A stretch of 54,615 nucleotides of DNA from JBCBST01 sp039819115 (lineage in GTDB: Bacteria; Bacteroidota; Rhodothermia; Balneolales; Balneolaceae). The notes under the pieces are model-generated. The model saw nothing but the letters and a program-made list of their open reading frames with translations, had not been told where the DNA came from and searched no databases. Below are positions 35,835 to 44,958 of this stretch, one piece after another. The translations under genes and the position numbers were made by a program. The stretch covers positions 1 to 54,615 of the forward strand of contig JBCBST010000005.1 in NCBI GenBank assembly GCA_039819115.1, written 5' to 3'. Position 1 is the stretch's first letter, and the number at the start of each line of letters is the position of its first letter.

Positions 35835-38342
35835 ATGATTGGCATTGCAGGAAAAATTCTGGTTGGATCATCGTTTGCCTTAGCTCTTGGAGCTCTTATT
35901 TATTATTTCTTTGCTGCTAAGAATGACCGGGATGATTTACTGAAAGTCGGGAATATTCTTTTCGGGCTGAAAGGCGTATTACTTTTAGCTGCTTCTGGTG
36001 TGTTGGTCTGGTTAATATTCCAACATCAGTTTCAGTACTACTATGTGTTTAATTACACCAGCTCTGATCTGCAGTCCAAGTATCTGTTTTCTGCGTTCTA
36101 TGGGGGGCAGGAAGGCAGCTTTATGCTGTGGATTTTATTCTCCACCCTGTTCGGGTTCGGGCTGATGAAGTGGACCCGGGTACCGTACAAGGCGCCGGTT
36201 TTATTCTTTCTTACACTTACCCAGCTGTTTTTGCTCTCTATGATTCTTGGATTTGATCTGGGAGCATTCAAACTGGGCGCTTCTCCCTTCAGAACCATTG
36301 CAGAAGAGATGCCGAATGCTCCCTTTTTGCAGGCTAACCCGGATTTTGTGCCTGAAAACGGGCGGGGGTTAAACGATTTGCTGAAAAGCCCCTGGATGAT
36401 GATTCATCCCCCCATACTCTTTGTAGGGTTTTCGATGATGACAATCCCGTTCTGTTTTGCGTTAGCCGCTCTTTGGAAAAAGAAATATAACGACTGGGTG
36501 GGACCGGCGTTACCCTGGACGCTGGCTTCTAATGTGGCCTTACTTACCGCTATCTTTCTGGGTGGTTATTGGGCTTATGTGACGTTATCCTTTGGCGGGT
36601 TCTGGGCATGGGACCCGGTTGAAAATGCCTCCCTCGTACCCTGGTTGATAGGAACAGCGGGCATACATACCATGATTATACAGCGTAAGAGTTCTGTTGC
36701 CCAGAAGTCTTCGATCTTGTTTGCCATTTTAGCTTATATGATGATTGTGTATGAGACGTTTCTTACCCGATCAGGAATACTGGCCGATTCATCGGTACAT
36801 AGCTTTGTGGACTTAGGACTTTATAATCAGCTTCTGGCATTTATGCTGGTCATCACAGGTGTGGGTTTGGGCATGTTTTTCTGGAGATATAAAGAGTTAC
36901 CAACGCCTAAAAAAGAGTCTAAGATTCTGAGTCGGGAGTTTATGACTATATCAGGCGCTGTACTGCTGTTTGTGCTGGGCATCGTAATCATACTGGGAAC
37001 CAGCTCACCGATCGTCGGGCTTATTTTTTATGATAATCCCACCCCACCTGAAATCAGTTTTTATAACGATTGGAGTATGCCCATTGCCATCCTGATGGCT
37101 TTGCTAACAGTACTTGGGCAGTACCTGTTCTGGAGGAAGCAGGATGCAGAATCCCTGTCTAATGCGTTAATCAACCCACTCATCGCTACAAGCGTAGTTA
37201 CGATGCTGGCTATTTTCCTGGGTAATGTGCGCGACCCGTATTACATGCTCTATTATTTTGCCGGTTTCTTTGCCATCATCGGAAATGGATGGGTCATGGT
37301 CTCCATTCTTCGTAAACAGCCAAAACTATTTGGTGGTACCATAACCCATATTGGTTTTGGTTCCTTATTGATTGGTGCTCTTGCTTCGTCTGTTTTTGTG
37401 ACGCCCCTCATTGATCAACAAACCGAAGCCTATAACGAAACCATTAAAAGGGGAGAAGCTTTTGATGAGCAGGGGTTCCAGATTACACAGCCCGTATCCA
37501 TGTTGGTACTCAAGCTGGATCAGCCTAAAATAGTTGGAGAGTACATAGCTACGTATGAAGGGTATACCATTCAAAATCAAAACCGACCTGGGCAACAAAC
37601 ATATGCCATTAAGTTCGAGCCCCTGAATGGCGGCCAACCGTTTTATTTGAATCCGGAAGTGTATCCCATGATGAGTACATCAACTCAAGAAAATATACAA
37701 TGGTCGGTCGATCCGGACGTTCGTTCTGGTATCATGAGTGATATCTACCTTTATGTGGCTGGCAGTGCCTTTGTTGAACAGCAAAATATGAAGCTGGAAA
37801 AAAACAATGGTTCCCCCTTTCAACCGGCAAGTATGAACGGTGAAGATCAAGGAACAGAACAGCCAGATTCAATGGCAACCCGTACGCTGATTTTTACGCG
37901 GGGTCAGTCTTCTCAGTTAGGGAGTTTCAAGTTTCGATTTGTGAATTATGCGAAAGCGGATTCAGCAGAGCTGCCTAGCGGTACGATCCTTGGTGTCCGG
38001 GCAGAAATTGAAGTTACCAACCCGGGTTCGGGTCAGGTAGATACCATAGAACCTCTTTTTGCGGTGTACAGCCAGGATGGAAACAGCTATACCTATACAC
38101 CGCCGGTGACGGTACCCAGTTACGATTTCGATGTACAATTCACACGAATAAACCCGGAGACGGATACCATAGAACTCACGATTGCCGGTTTGGGCGAAGA
38201 GTTCGAAGAGGAGTGGGTAACGATCGTAGCCGAGAAAAAACCGTTTATATCCGTAGTATGGCTGGGTACCTTTTTCATGATGATTGGGTTCAGCGTATCT
38301 ATACTAAGGCATTGGGAAAGAGAAAAGAGTAAAAACAGTTAA
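35835..38342 (+). CDS. ccmF: Cytochrome c haem lyase CcmF
   Basis: Ligates haem to apocytochrome c. 835 residues, about fifteen transmembrane helices; the WWD-type motif GGFWAWDPVENASLVPW spans about 254-270, and TFLTRSGILADSSVHSF is also conserved. It has a large soluble periplasmic domain (about 530-800), longer than in E. coli CcmF, before the last helix. Follows ccmE after 12 bases and is followed 13 bases later by an outer-membrane-type protein. Confidence 0.93.
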   Translation: MIGIAGKILVGSSFALALGALIYYFFAAKNDRDDLLKVGNILFGLKGVLLLAASGVLVWLIFQHQFQYYYVFNYTSSDLQSKYLFSAFYGGQEGSFMLWILFSTLFGFGLMKWTRVPYKAPVLFFLTLTQLFLLSMILGFDLGAFKLGASPFRTIAEEMPNAPFLQANPDFVPENGRGLNDLLKSPWMMIHPPILFVGFSMMTIPFCFALAALWKKKYNDWVGPALPWTLASNVALLTAIFLGGYWAYVTLSFGGFWAWDPVENASLVPWLIGTAGIHTMIIQRKSSVAQKSSILFAILAYMMIVYETFLTRSGILADSSVHSFVDLGLYNQLLAFMLVITGVGLGMFFWRYKELPTPKKESKILSREFMTISGAVLLFVLGIVIILGTSSPIVGLIFYDNPTPPEISFYNDWSMPIAILMALLTVLGQYLFWRKQDAESLSNALINPLIATSVVTMLAIFLGNVRDPYYMLYYFAGFFAIIGNGWVMVSILRKQPKLFGGTITHIGFGSLLIGALASSVFVTPLIDQQTEAYNETIKRGEAFDEQGFQITQPVSMLVLKLDQPKIVGEYIATYEGYTIQNQNRPGQQTYAIKFEPLNGGQPFYLNPEVYPMMSTSTQENIQWSVDPDVRSGIMSDIYLYVAGSAFVEQQNMKLEKNNGSPFQPASMNGEDQGTEQPDSMATRTLIFTRGQSSQLGSFKFRFVNYAKADSAELPSGTILGVRAEIEVTNPGSGQVDTIEPLFAVYSQDGNSYTYTPPVTVPSYDFDVQFTRINPETDTIELTIAGLGEEFEEEWVTIVAEKKPFISVVWLGTFFMMIGFSVSILRHWEREKSKNS

Positions 38343-38355
38343 TGTAAATCAGGTA

Positions 38356-39066
38356 ATGGGATTGATGAGAAATCAAATGGTGCCGACATCCTTAACACGT
38401 ATCAAATTTGGGGTGATATGCTGTTGTGTGATGATGGTATGCACAACCTCAGAAATATACGCTCAACTGGAACCTCAGAAACCTGATCTTCCATCTCCCC
38501 GTGGCGCACTGCTCAGATCGTTTGTGGCGCCGGGCTGGGGCCATTATTATGTCGACCGTCAAAACTGGAACCGGGGAAAAATTCATTTAGCGGCTGATGT
38601 GGTTATGATCTTGTCGTATCTGGGTATCAATAACCGAGCGAATAATCTGGATAACGAACTCATAACCTTCGCACGGGCCAATGCGGGCTTTGATATCGCT
38701 CAAAATCCCAGGGAACTGCAAATCGCTTTGGAAAGCTTCGATTCATACGATGAGTACATTCAGTTTCAGTTACAAAACCGAAACTGGAGTAATGTTCGGC
38801 AGTTTGAGAACAGGGAACTATATAATTGGGAATGGGAAAGCACAGAACTCAGAGATCAATACAGGGAAATACGGGATGACAGGGACCGGGCAGAAAATCA
38901 GCTGCCTGCACTGGCCACATTATTAGTGATGAATCGCTTGGTCAGTGGGTTAAACTCATTCGTGAAAACAAGAAATATCAATCAGAATATACCAGAGGCT
39001 CAGCTTAGTGTAATTAATGAGTTTGGTCAGCCTGGGCTAACTGCGCGTCTACGTTTCGAGTTTTAA
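38356..39066 (+). CDS. DUF5683-like outer-membrane-associated protein
   Basis: 236 residues. Signal peptide to about residue 36 (TSEIYAQ). The mature N terminus has SPRGALLRSFVAPGWGHYYVDR and then a hydrophobic segment VVMILSYLGI, resembling the DUF5683 family of Bacteroidota. The C terminus ...ARLRFEF ends in Phe as in beta-barrels. Function unknown. It bridges the ccm genes and the acyl/glycosyl cluster in one transcription unit. Confidence 0.65.
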   Translation: MGLMRNQMVPTSLTRIKFGVICCCVMMVCTTSEIYAQLEPQKPDLPSPRGALLRSFVAPGWGHYYVDRQNWNRGKIHLAADVVMILSYLGINNRANNLDNELITFARANAGFDIAQNPRELQIALESFDSYDEYIQFQLQNRNWSNVRQFENRELYNWEWESTELRDQYREIRDDRDRAENQLPALATLLVMNRLVSGLNSFVKTRNINQNIPEAQLSVINEFGQPGLTARLRFEF

Positions 39067-39086
39067 ACGATTGAATGTGAGTTAAG

Positions 39087-40229
39087 ATGGTAGAGTTTCT
39101 TGACCTATACTTGTACATAAGTGCGGCATTATATGCCCTGGCTGTGATTCTGCTTACATTTCCCGGGCAAATACTACTGAAAATCAGAGATCGCGCCAGA
39201 ACATCTCCGGAAACCTGGCCTAAAGTATCGGTTCTGGTGTCGGCAAGAAATGAAGAAAAATCGATTAAACGGTGTGTGAAATCGTTGTTGAAGCTGAACT
39301 ACCCGGCAGAGTTACTTGAAATCATTTTAGTAGACGACCGCTCTACCGATCAGACGTACAGCATAATGGCAGAAGAAACAGAAGGTCATGAACATGTTAT
39401 GGTTCTTTCCACGAAAGCGTTTGATACGACGCTCGAGGCCAAGGCAAGGGGTATAGCCTGCGCAGCAAAACAGGCAACCGGGGAGTGGTTGTTCATAACC
39501 GATGCCGATTCTGAGGTTCACCCGGACTGGATTCGCGCCATGTTGAGAGGTGTAACTCCAAAAAAAGGGATTATTGGAGGTATGATGATCGTCAATGCGT
39601 CTTCGGTGTTGTCAGTCATTGAAAAAATGTACTGGGCATTTATGTTGCCTTTTGCCTTTGGTATGTCAGGTTTGGGGATTGATTCGGTTGCCGTTGGTCC
39701 GAATATGGCTATTCGTAATTCCATTTATAAACGTCAAGGGGGGTTGGAAGCGCAACGGTTTAGGATAGCGGAGGATCTGGCTTTGTTTAATATGTCGGTT
39801 AATGCCGGTTTCGATACCCTGTTACACTATAACCGTGCGAGTACGGTTATGATGGATCCGGTACCCAGCTTTTCGCATCTGCTCAGCCAGCAGCGCCGAT
39901 GGATGATGGGCCCGTTCGACCAATCGTTTTGGCATGCTTTGGCATTTATTGTTCTGTATGGGTTTAGCTTCCTTTTTATGATCGCTCTTATTCTGAGTAT
40001 CTTCCTGAGCCCGGTAACCGGAGTGTTTGTATTTTGCATTAAATGCTTAGCCGATCTGATCAACGTTGCAACTTCTGCTCTGTTATCGGGAAATCACAGC
40101 ATTTTGAAATATATACCTGTTATCTGGCTGTATACACCATTTGTTTTTCTGTTCCTTCCCATTAGTTTCCTGATGAGCAGGACGGTAAGCTGGAAGGGGG
40201 AAGGTTATAACATCGAGTACACTCCATGA
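39087..40229 (+). CDS. Membrane GT2 glycosyltransferase
   Basis: 380 residues. N-terminal membrane helix (about 5-27), a GT-A catalytic domain (about 45-270) and three C-terminal helices (about 285-370). Nucleotide-binding VSVLVSARNEEKSI, VDDRSTD, TDADSEVHPDW (metal-binding Asp) and the LSQQRRWMMG acceptor motif (QxxRW) mark a processive or lipid-acceptor type GT2. The substrate is unknown. The next gene starts inside its stop (ATGA). Confidence 0.85.
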   Translation: MVEFLDLYLYISAALYALAVILLTFPGQILLKIRDRARTSPETWPKVSVLVSARNEEKSIKRCVKSLLKLNYPAELLEIILVDDRSTDQTYSIMAEETEGHEHVMVLSTKAFDTTLEAKARGIACAAKQATGEWLFITDADSEVHPDWIRAMLRGVTPKKGIIGGMMIVNASSVLSVIEKMYWAFMLPFAFGMSGLGIDSVAVGPNMAIRNSIYKRQGGLEAQRFRIAEDLALFNMSVNAGFDTLLHYNRASTVMMDPVPSFSHLLSQQRRWMMGPFDQSFWHALAFIVLYGFSFLFMIALILSIFLSPVTGVFVFCIKCLADLINVATSALLSGNHSILKYIPVIWLYTPFVFLFLPISFLMSRTVSWKGEGYNIEYTP

Positions 40230-41350
40230 GTATTCATATACGAGAAGTTACTGACAAACGTGATCTGAAGAGGTTTCTACGATTTCCGTACGAATTGTAC
40301 AAGAATCATCCGAATTGGGTACCACCTATCTGGATGGACGAAAAAGAGACGCATTCATCTAAAAATCCGGCATCCGAACACACCACGGTTAAGTACTGGC
40401 TGGCCTGGAATGGCAGCAACGTGGTGGGAAGAATAGCGGCCTTTGAGTTACAAGCCGAGATAGCAGATAAGAATCTTGCCCGTTTTGGCTGGTTTGATGT
40501 TATTGACGACTACCAGGCAGCACAAGGTTTATTGGAAACCGCTATACAATGGGCCAGAGAACGCAAACGGGATGGGATTCATGGTCCACTTGGTTTTAGC
40601 GATATGGACCCTCAGGGTGTATTGGTTGAAGGGTATGATTCCCTGGCTACCATGGCTACCACGTATAATCATGCTTATTATTCAGACTTCCTGATGGAGT
40701 TTGGTTTTGAGCCTGTTGCTGAATGGCATGAATTTCAATTGGATCCATCGTTTCAACTTGATCAGGATCATCGCACCCAGCTGGAAAAAGTGAAGAAACG
40801 TTTTCGCTTTGAAGTATTGGAGGCCAAAAAGCAGGCGGATTACCTCCCTCATGGAAGCGATATGTTTCGCCTGATCAATGAGAATTATCAGGAGTTATAT
40901 GGTTTTTACCCATTGTCTCCTAAGCAGATTACGTACTATATAGATAAATACCTCAAGTTTGTACGTACCGACTATTTTAAAATGATTTTAAGGGACGGAA
41001 AACTGGTTGGATTTGGAATTGGGATGCCTTCGTTTTCAAAAGCCTTGCAAAAATGCGGTGGTAAGTTGCTGCCTTTTGGCTGGGTAAACTTATTAAAGGC
41101 ATTCAAACAAGACGATGAAATCGACCTCTATTTAGTGAGTATAGAAAAGGATATGGCTTCTTTTGGTTTAACTAAACTCATTTTCCTGGAGATTTATGAC
41201 AGCCTGGTTAGAAACAAGGCTGACGTCGTATATACCAATCCAATTATGGTGGGTAATCAGGGCTCATACGGTATGTGGTTTTCTCCAACGCTGGATAAAC
41301 AGTATGCGAGCGTGAGAAAGAAAAGACAGGTTTTAAAACTAACACTATGA
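40226..41350 (+). CDS. Long GNAT-like N-acyltransferase
   Basis: 374 residues. Belongs to a large bacterial family beginning with a segment like LYKNHPNWVPPIW and SSKNPASEH, followed by a GNAT-type fold with WLAWNGSNVVGRIAAFE and a second half near FRLINENYQELYGFYPLS. Known: bacterial ceramide synthase is a GNAT-type enzyme, so N-acylation of an amine by an acyl carrier-bound chain is a reasonable hypothesis in this gene context. No direct proof of substrate. It overlaps both the GT2 stop and the reductase start by four bases. Confidence 0.6.
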   Translation: MSIHIREVTDKRDLKRFLRFPYELYKNHPNWVPPIWMDEKETHSSKNPASEHTTVKYWLAWNGSNVVGRIAAFELQAEIADKNLARFGWFDVIDDYQAAQGLLETAIQWARERKRDGIHGPLGFSDMDPQGVLVEGYDSLATMATTYNHAYYSDFLMEFGFEPVAEWHEFQLDPSFQLDQDHRTQLEKVKKRFRFEVLEAKKQADYLPHGSDMFRLINENYQELYGFYPLSPKQITYYIDKYLKFVRTDYFKMILRDGKLVGFGIGMPSFSKALQKCGGKLLPFGWVNLLKAFKQDDEIDLYLVSIEKDMASFGLTKLIFLEIYDSLVRNKADVVYTNPIMVGNQGSYGMWFSPTLDKQYASVRKKRQVLKLTL

Positions 41351-42216
41351 GTGATTCTTCAGGTTTGAACCAGAAATGGGCCTTAATCATCGGGGGATCT
41401 TCCGGAATAGGCTTTGCTTCCGCTGAAAAGCTGACTAAACAGGGATGGAACCTGATTATCGTCCATAAAGACAGAAAGTCTGCAGAACGTACCTTTCAGG
41501 AAAACCTGAATCGCATAAAAAATGATCATAACCATATAAAAACGATTAATGCAGATGGGGTAAAAGAAGAATCGGTTCAAGGTGTACTGGAGATCATTAA
41601 AGAAGAGTTAGAAGAAGAGGGGGGGAAGTTGGGTCTGATTCTTCATTCTATTGCGAATGGAAACGTGAAACGGATGATTCCACCTGTTAAAATACAGAAT
41701 GAAGAAGAAGGGGTAATGCCAACGAAGTTCGCATCTGTTTTTCAAGGTCAAATCGGGCCAGCAACACTTACAGTTAAAGATATGGAGTATACCGTTTCTG
41801 CAATGGGAATCTCTTTGTTCACGTGGGTAAAAGGCCTTTTAGACCATCAGTTGTTTGATACGCAGGCCAAAGTTCTGGCTCTGACAAGCGAGGGGGATAA
41901 ACGCATCTGGGCAGGGTATGGTGCTGTTTCTGCGGCTAAATCGGTTTTGGAGAGCGTGATTAAATACCTGGCCGTTGAATTAGCTCCGTATCATATTACA
42001 GCCAATCTCATCCAGGCTGGTGTTACCGAAACTCCGAGTTTTAAGATGATTCCAGGTAGCAACCTGATCAAAGAGCTGACCCTTCAAAGAAACCCATATC
42101 ACAGGCTTACTACTCCGGCAGATGTGGCCAACGTAGTGGCATTACTTGCCAGACCGGAAGCCAATTGGATTAATGGTGATACGATTATTGTAGATGGTGG
42201 GGAGCATTTAAGGTGA
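41347..42216 (+). CDS. FabL/FabI-like enoyl-ACP reductase (SDR)
   Basis: 289 residues. The Rossmann glycine motif GGSSGIG (16-22) is followed by an active-site Tyr191 and Lys198 in YGAVSAAK, spaced by six residues, as in FabI/FabL rather than the three of classical short-chain dehydrogenases. SIANG near residue 101 matches the substrate-loop region of FabI-type enzymes. Probable role: last reduction in acyl-chain extension. NADPH preference not determinable. Start overlaps the GNAT stop. Confidence 0.82.
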   Translation: MSDSSGLNQKWALIIGGSSGIGFASAEKLTKQGWNLIIVHKDRKSAERTFQENLNRIKNDHNHIKTINADGVKEESVQGVLEIIKEELEEEGGKLGLILHSIANGNVKRMIPPVKIQNEEEGVMPTKFASVFQGQIGPATLTVKDMEYTVSAMGISLFTWVKGLLDHQLFDTQAKVLALTSEGDKRIWAGYGAVSAAKSVLESVIKYLAVELAPYHITANLIQAGVTETPSFKMIPGSNLIKELTLQRNPYHRLTTPADVANVVALLARPEANWINGDTIIVDGGEHLR

Positions 42217-42671
42217 CCGACTGGACGCACGAAATCATCCCTCATTTACCCTATGGTCCGGATTTTCTGTTTGTTGATACCTATGATTCCATCAACGATA
42301 CGGAAATCAGAGGGACCTACCGGTTTAAAGAGACGGAGTATTTTTATGCTCATCATTTTCCGGAACAACCTATTACTCCAGGAGTGATTCTTATTGAATG
42401 TATGGCTCAAATCGGGTTGATTGGGCATGCGATCTATTTATCGTACCAACGTGAGATCAATCTTGAAAATGTACTCCCCATCTTTAGTTCATCTGAAGTC
42501 GAGTTTTTAAAGCCTGTCTACCCATCAGACCAGGTTATCGTGCATGGTAAGCTTCAGTATTTTCGGCATGGAAAGATTAAAAGCGATATCAGCATGAAAA
42601 ATGAAAAAGAAGAGGTGGTTTGCAAAGGCACGCTAAGTGGCTTAGTTTTAAACAAAAACAGCATCGTTTGA
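42213..42671 (+). CDS. FabZ-like hotdog dehydratase
   Basis: 152 residues from a GTG overlapping the reductase stop (GTGA). HHFPEQPITPGVILIE contains the catalytic His48 and Glu62 of the FabZ/FabA hotdog family. It removes water from 3-hydroxyacyl-ACP (family knowledge). Next to the ketosynthase gene, whose TTG start overlaps its stop. Confidence 0.88.
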   Translation: MTDWTHEIIPHLPYGPDFLFVDTYDSINDTEIRGTYRFKETEYFYAHHFPEQPITPGVILIECMAQIGLIGHAIYLSYQREINLENVLPIFSSSEVEFLKPVYPSDQVIVHGKLQYFRHGKIKSDISMKNEKEEVVCKGTLSGLVLNKNSIV

Positions 42672-43948
42672 AAAGGGTAGTAATAACCGGATTGGGTGTG
42701 GTAGCACCTAACGGAACTGGAGTTCATAATTTTCTGGAATCAATTAAGCATGGTGTTTCCGGCATTCGAAGGGATCCGGAATTAGAGAGTTGCGATTTTC
42801 AATCGATGATCAGCGGAATTCCGGATTTGTCTGGTGTGGATCAGTTAAACTATTTCTCAAGGATCGAGAACCGATTTGTTTTCAGTGAAGCGATACGTTA
42901 CTCGGTTATTGCTGCAAAAGAAGCCTGGGAAGACGCAAACTTACCTGTCTATGCCGACGATTTTATTGATTGGGATACCGGTGCAGTAATTGGAGCTGGT
43001 TCAATTGCTATGGATCCTACCATGCTTTCTCAAATGAGATTGATCTATGATCAAAAAGACGTGCGCAGGCTTGGTTCTAAAGTTACCGAGCAGCGTATGA
43101 ATAACGGACCGGCCGTTTATGTATCCGGTAAGCTTGGTCTCGGGAATTGGGTGGCCTCTAATTCATCGGCCTGTAGCACGGGCACCGAAGCCATCATTAT
43201 GGGCTATGACTGGATCAGAACCGGACGTGCAAAACGGATGGTGTGTGGAAGTACCGAAGGACAGGGAAGTGGTTCGTGGGCAGGATTTGAATCCATGCGT
43301 ATTCTGGTTCGTAACTCAAATGACGCTCCGGAAAAAGCTTCCCGACCGATGAGCGCTAATGCAAGCGGTTTTGTAGCCAGTACGGGTGCAGGCATGTTAA
43401 TACTCGAAGAATACGAATCTGCAATGGAGCGGGGAGCTCCTATTTATGCTGAAATTATAGGTGGATATTCCAACTCCGGGGCCCAACGCAGAGGGGGGAC
43501 AATGGTGGCTCCTAACCCAGAAGGTGTGCAACGATGTATCAGCAGTACGATAGAAATGAGTGGGATTGAACCTAAGCACATTGATCTCATTTCCGGACAT
43601 TTAACCGGTACCATGGCCGACCCGCTGGAAATTGAAAACTGGAAAACTGTTTTGAATCTCCCGGGTAAGGAATTCCCGTATATCAACTCCCTTAAATCAA
43701 TGATTGGCCATGGGTTAGGAGCGGCTGGCTCGATAGAAATGGTGGCATGCTGCCTTCAAATGAAGCATAAATTTGTCCACCCCAGTATCAATGCTGAACC
43801 CATCCACCCCAAAATAGCAGATATGATCGATGTGGGTTCTATACCCAGTAAAGAAGCTATTATGACGGACTTAACGTATATTGCAAAAACAAGTTTTGCG
43901 TTCGGCGATACCAACAGCTGTTTGATTATTAAAAATCTTGAGAACTAA
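42668..43948 (+). CDS. 3-oxoacyl-ACP synthase (FabF-like)
   Basis: 426 residues starting at TTG 42668, overlapping the dehydratase stop (TTGA) and giving the standard N terminus KRVVITGLGVVAPNG; an ATG 16 codons earlier is inside the dehydratase. Catalytic Cys169 in SSACSTGTEA, His311 in SGHLTGTMAD, Lys343 and His348 in SLKSMIGHGLG. SGHLTGT replaces the usual NAHGTST, a divergence seen in secondary-metabolite-type ketosynthases. No second (chain-length) KS is present, so it is not a type II aryl polyene set. Confidence 0.9.
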   Translation: MKRVVITGLGVVAPNGTGVHNFLESIKHGVSGIRRDPELESCDFQSMISGIPDLSGVDQLNYFSRIENRFVFSEAIRYSVIAAKEAWEDANLPVYADDFIDWDTGAVIGAGSIAMDPTMLSQMRLIYDQKDVRRLGSKVTEQRMNNGPAVYVSGKLGLGNWVASNSSACSTGTEAIIMGYDWIRTGRAKRMVCGSTEGQGSGSWAGFESMRILVRNSNDAPEKASRPMSANASGFVASTGAGMLILEEYESAMERGAPIYAEIIGGYSNSGAQRRGGTMVAPNPEGVQRCISSTIEMSGIEPKHIDLISGHLTGTMADPLEIENWKTVLNLPGKEFPYINSLKSMIGHGLGAAGSIEMVACCLQMKHKFVHPSINAEPIHPKIADMIDVGSIPSKEAIMTDLTYIAKTSFAFGDTNSCLIIKNLEN

Positions 43949-43950
43949 CT

Positions 43951-44211
43951 ATGACGAAAGAAGAACTCGTATTAAAGCTCAAAGAAATTGTTGCTAAGTA
44001 TGTGGAAGAAGAGCATATGCCCACCGAGTTTGATGAAAGCCTGGATCTGATTAACGATTTGGGAATAAATTCTATGCACATTATTGACATTATTATTGAT
44101 GTGGAGAATGAATTTGATATCCTGATTTCGGATGAAGAGATTCAACAAATGACCAGTCTCGGAAAAGTGATAGAGATTCTGGAATCAAAAGTGCTGGAAA
44201 AAGACAGTTAA
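43951..44211 (+). CDS. Acyl carrier protein
   Basis: 86 residues, acidic, four-helix ACP pattern. The phosphopantetheine site is Ser41 in DLGINSMHIIDI. Distinct from housekeeping AcpP (DLGADSLDTVE) and probably dedicated to this cluster. Two bases after the ketosynthase stop; truA begins two bases after its own stop. Confidence 0.9.
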   Translation: MTKEELVLKLKEIVAKYVEEEHMPTEFDESLDLINDLGINSMHIIDIIIDVENEFDILISDEEIQQMTSLGKVIEILESKVLEKDS

Positions 44212-44213
44212 AG

Positions 44214-44939
44214 TTGCATCGCTTTAAACTCACGCTGTCTTATGATGGGGGAGCTTACCATGGCTGGCAAAAGCAACCCTCTGTCCTTACCGTAGAAGAA
44301 GTCATCGAATCTGCTATGGCTACTATTTTGCAATCAGATATTGATGTTATAGGGCAGGGGAGAACGGATGCGGGTGTACATGCACTTTGCCAGGTTGCCC
44401 ATTTTGATGTTGAAGACATTGATGATATACATGGATTAGTCTATGCGTTGAACCGTTTGTTGCCAGACGATATCTGTGTAAGGGAGATTGAACGGGTTCA
44501 TCAGGATTTTCACGCCCGTTTCGATGCCCGGGACAGAACGTATGGTTATCGGTTTTCTGATCTTTCAAACCCGCTGCAACGGCATATCACATTAGCATTA
44601 CCGAGAAATTGTGATGTACGGAGAATGCAGAAAGCAGCATCCGTTTTTCTTGGAGAATATGATTTTAAAGGGTTTAGTAAGTACAACAAAGATGCTTTCA
44701 CCACCTTATGTACAGTAACAGAGTCTCGTATTTTGGATCATGGAAACACCTATGAATATGAGGTGACCGCGAATCGGTTTTTGAGAAATATGGTTCGCAG
44801 AATAATGGGTACGCTGCTTGACGTGGGTTTAGGTAAAACGTCACCTGAAGAAATCAGTCAGGCACTACAGACCGGAGAAACGGTGTTTCAGAAAACGGCA
44901 CCTCCTCATCCATTAATTCTTAAAGAAGTGACCTATTAA
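44214..44939 (+). CDS. truA: tRNA pseudouridine(38-40) synthase
   Basis: 241 residues starting at TTG 44214 and beginning HRFKLTLSYDGGAYHGWQ, the family N terminus. The catalytic Asp is in GQGRTDAGVHAL. Modifies uridines 38-40 of tRNA anticodon arms. Ends the plus-strand string. Confidence 0.93.
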   Translation: MHRFKLTLSYDGGAYHGWQKQPSVLTVEEVIESAMATILQSDIDVIGQGRTDAGVHALCQVAHFDVEDIDDIHGLVYALNRLLPDDICVREIERVHQDFHARFDARDRTYGYRFSDLSNPLQRHITLALPRNCDVRRMQKAASVFLGEYDFKGFSKYNKDAFTTLCTVTESRILDHGNTYEYEVTANRFLRNMVRRIMGTLLDVGLGKTSPEEISQALQTGETVFQKTAPPHPLILKEVTY

Positions 44940-44958
44940 GCAAAAGCCTTGAAGGGTT

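Noticed and set aside
42213..44211. Aryl polyene or flexirubin cluster
   Set aside because: Needs paired ketosynthase/chain-length factor, an ammonia-lyase or aromatic starter genes and several thioesterase/acyltransferase genes, none of which are here.
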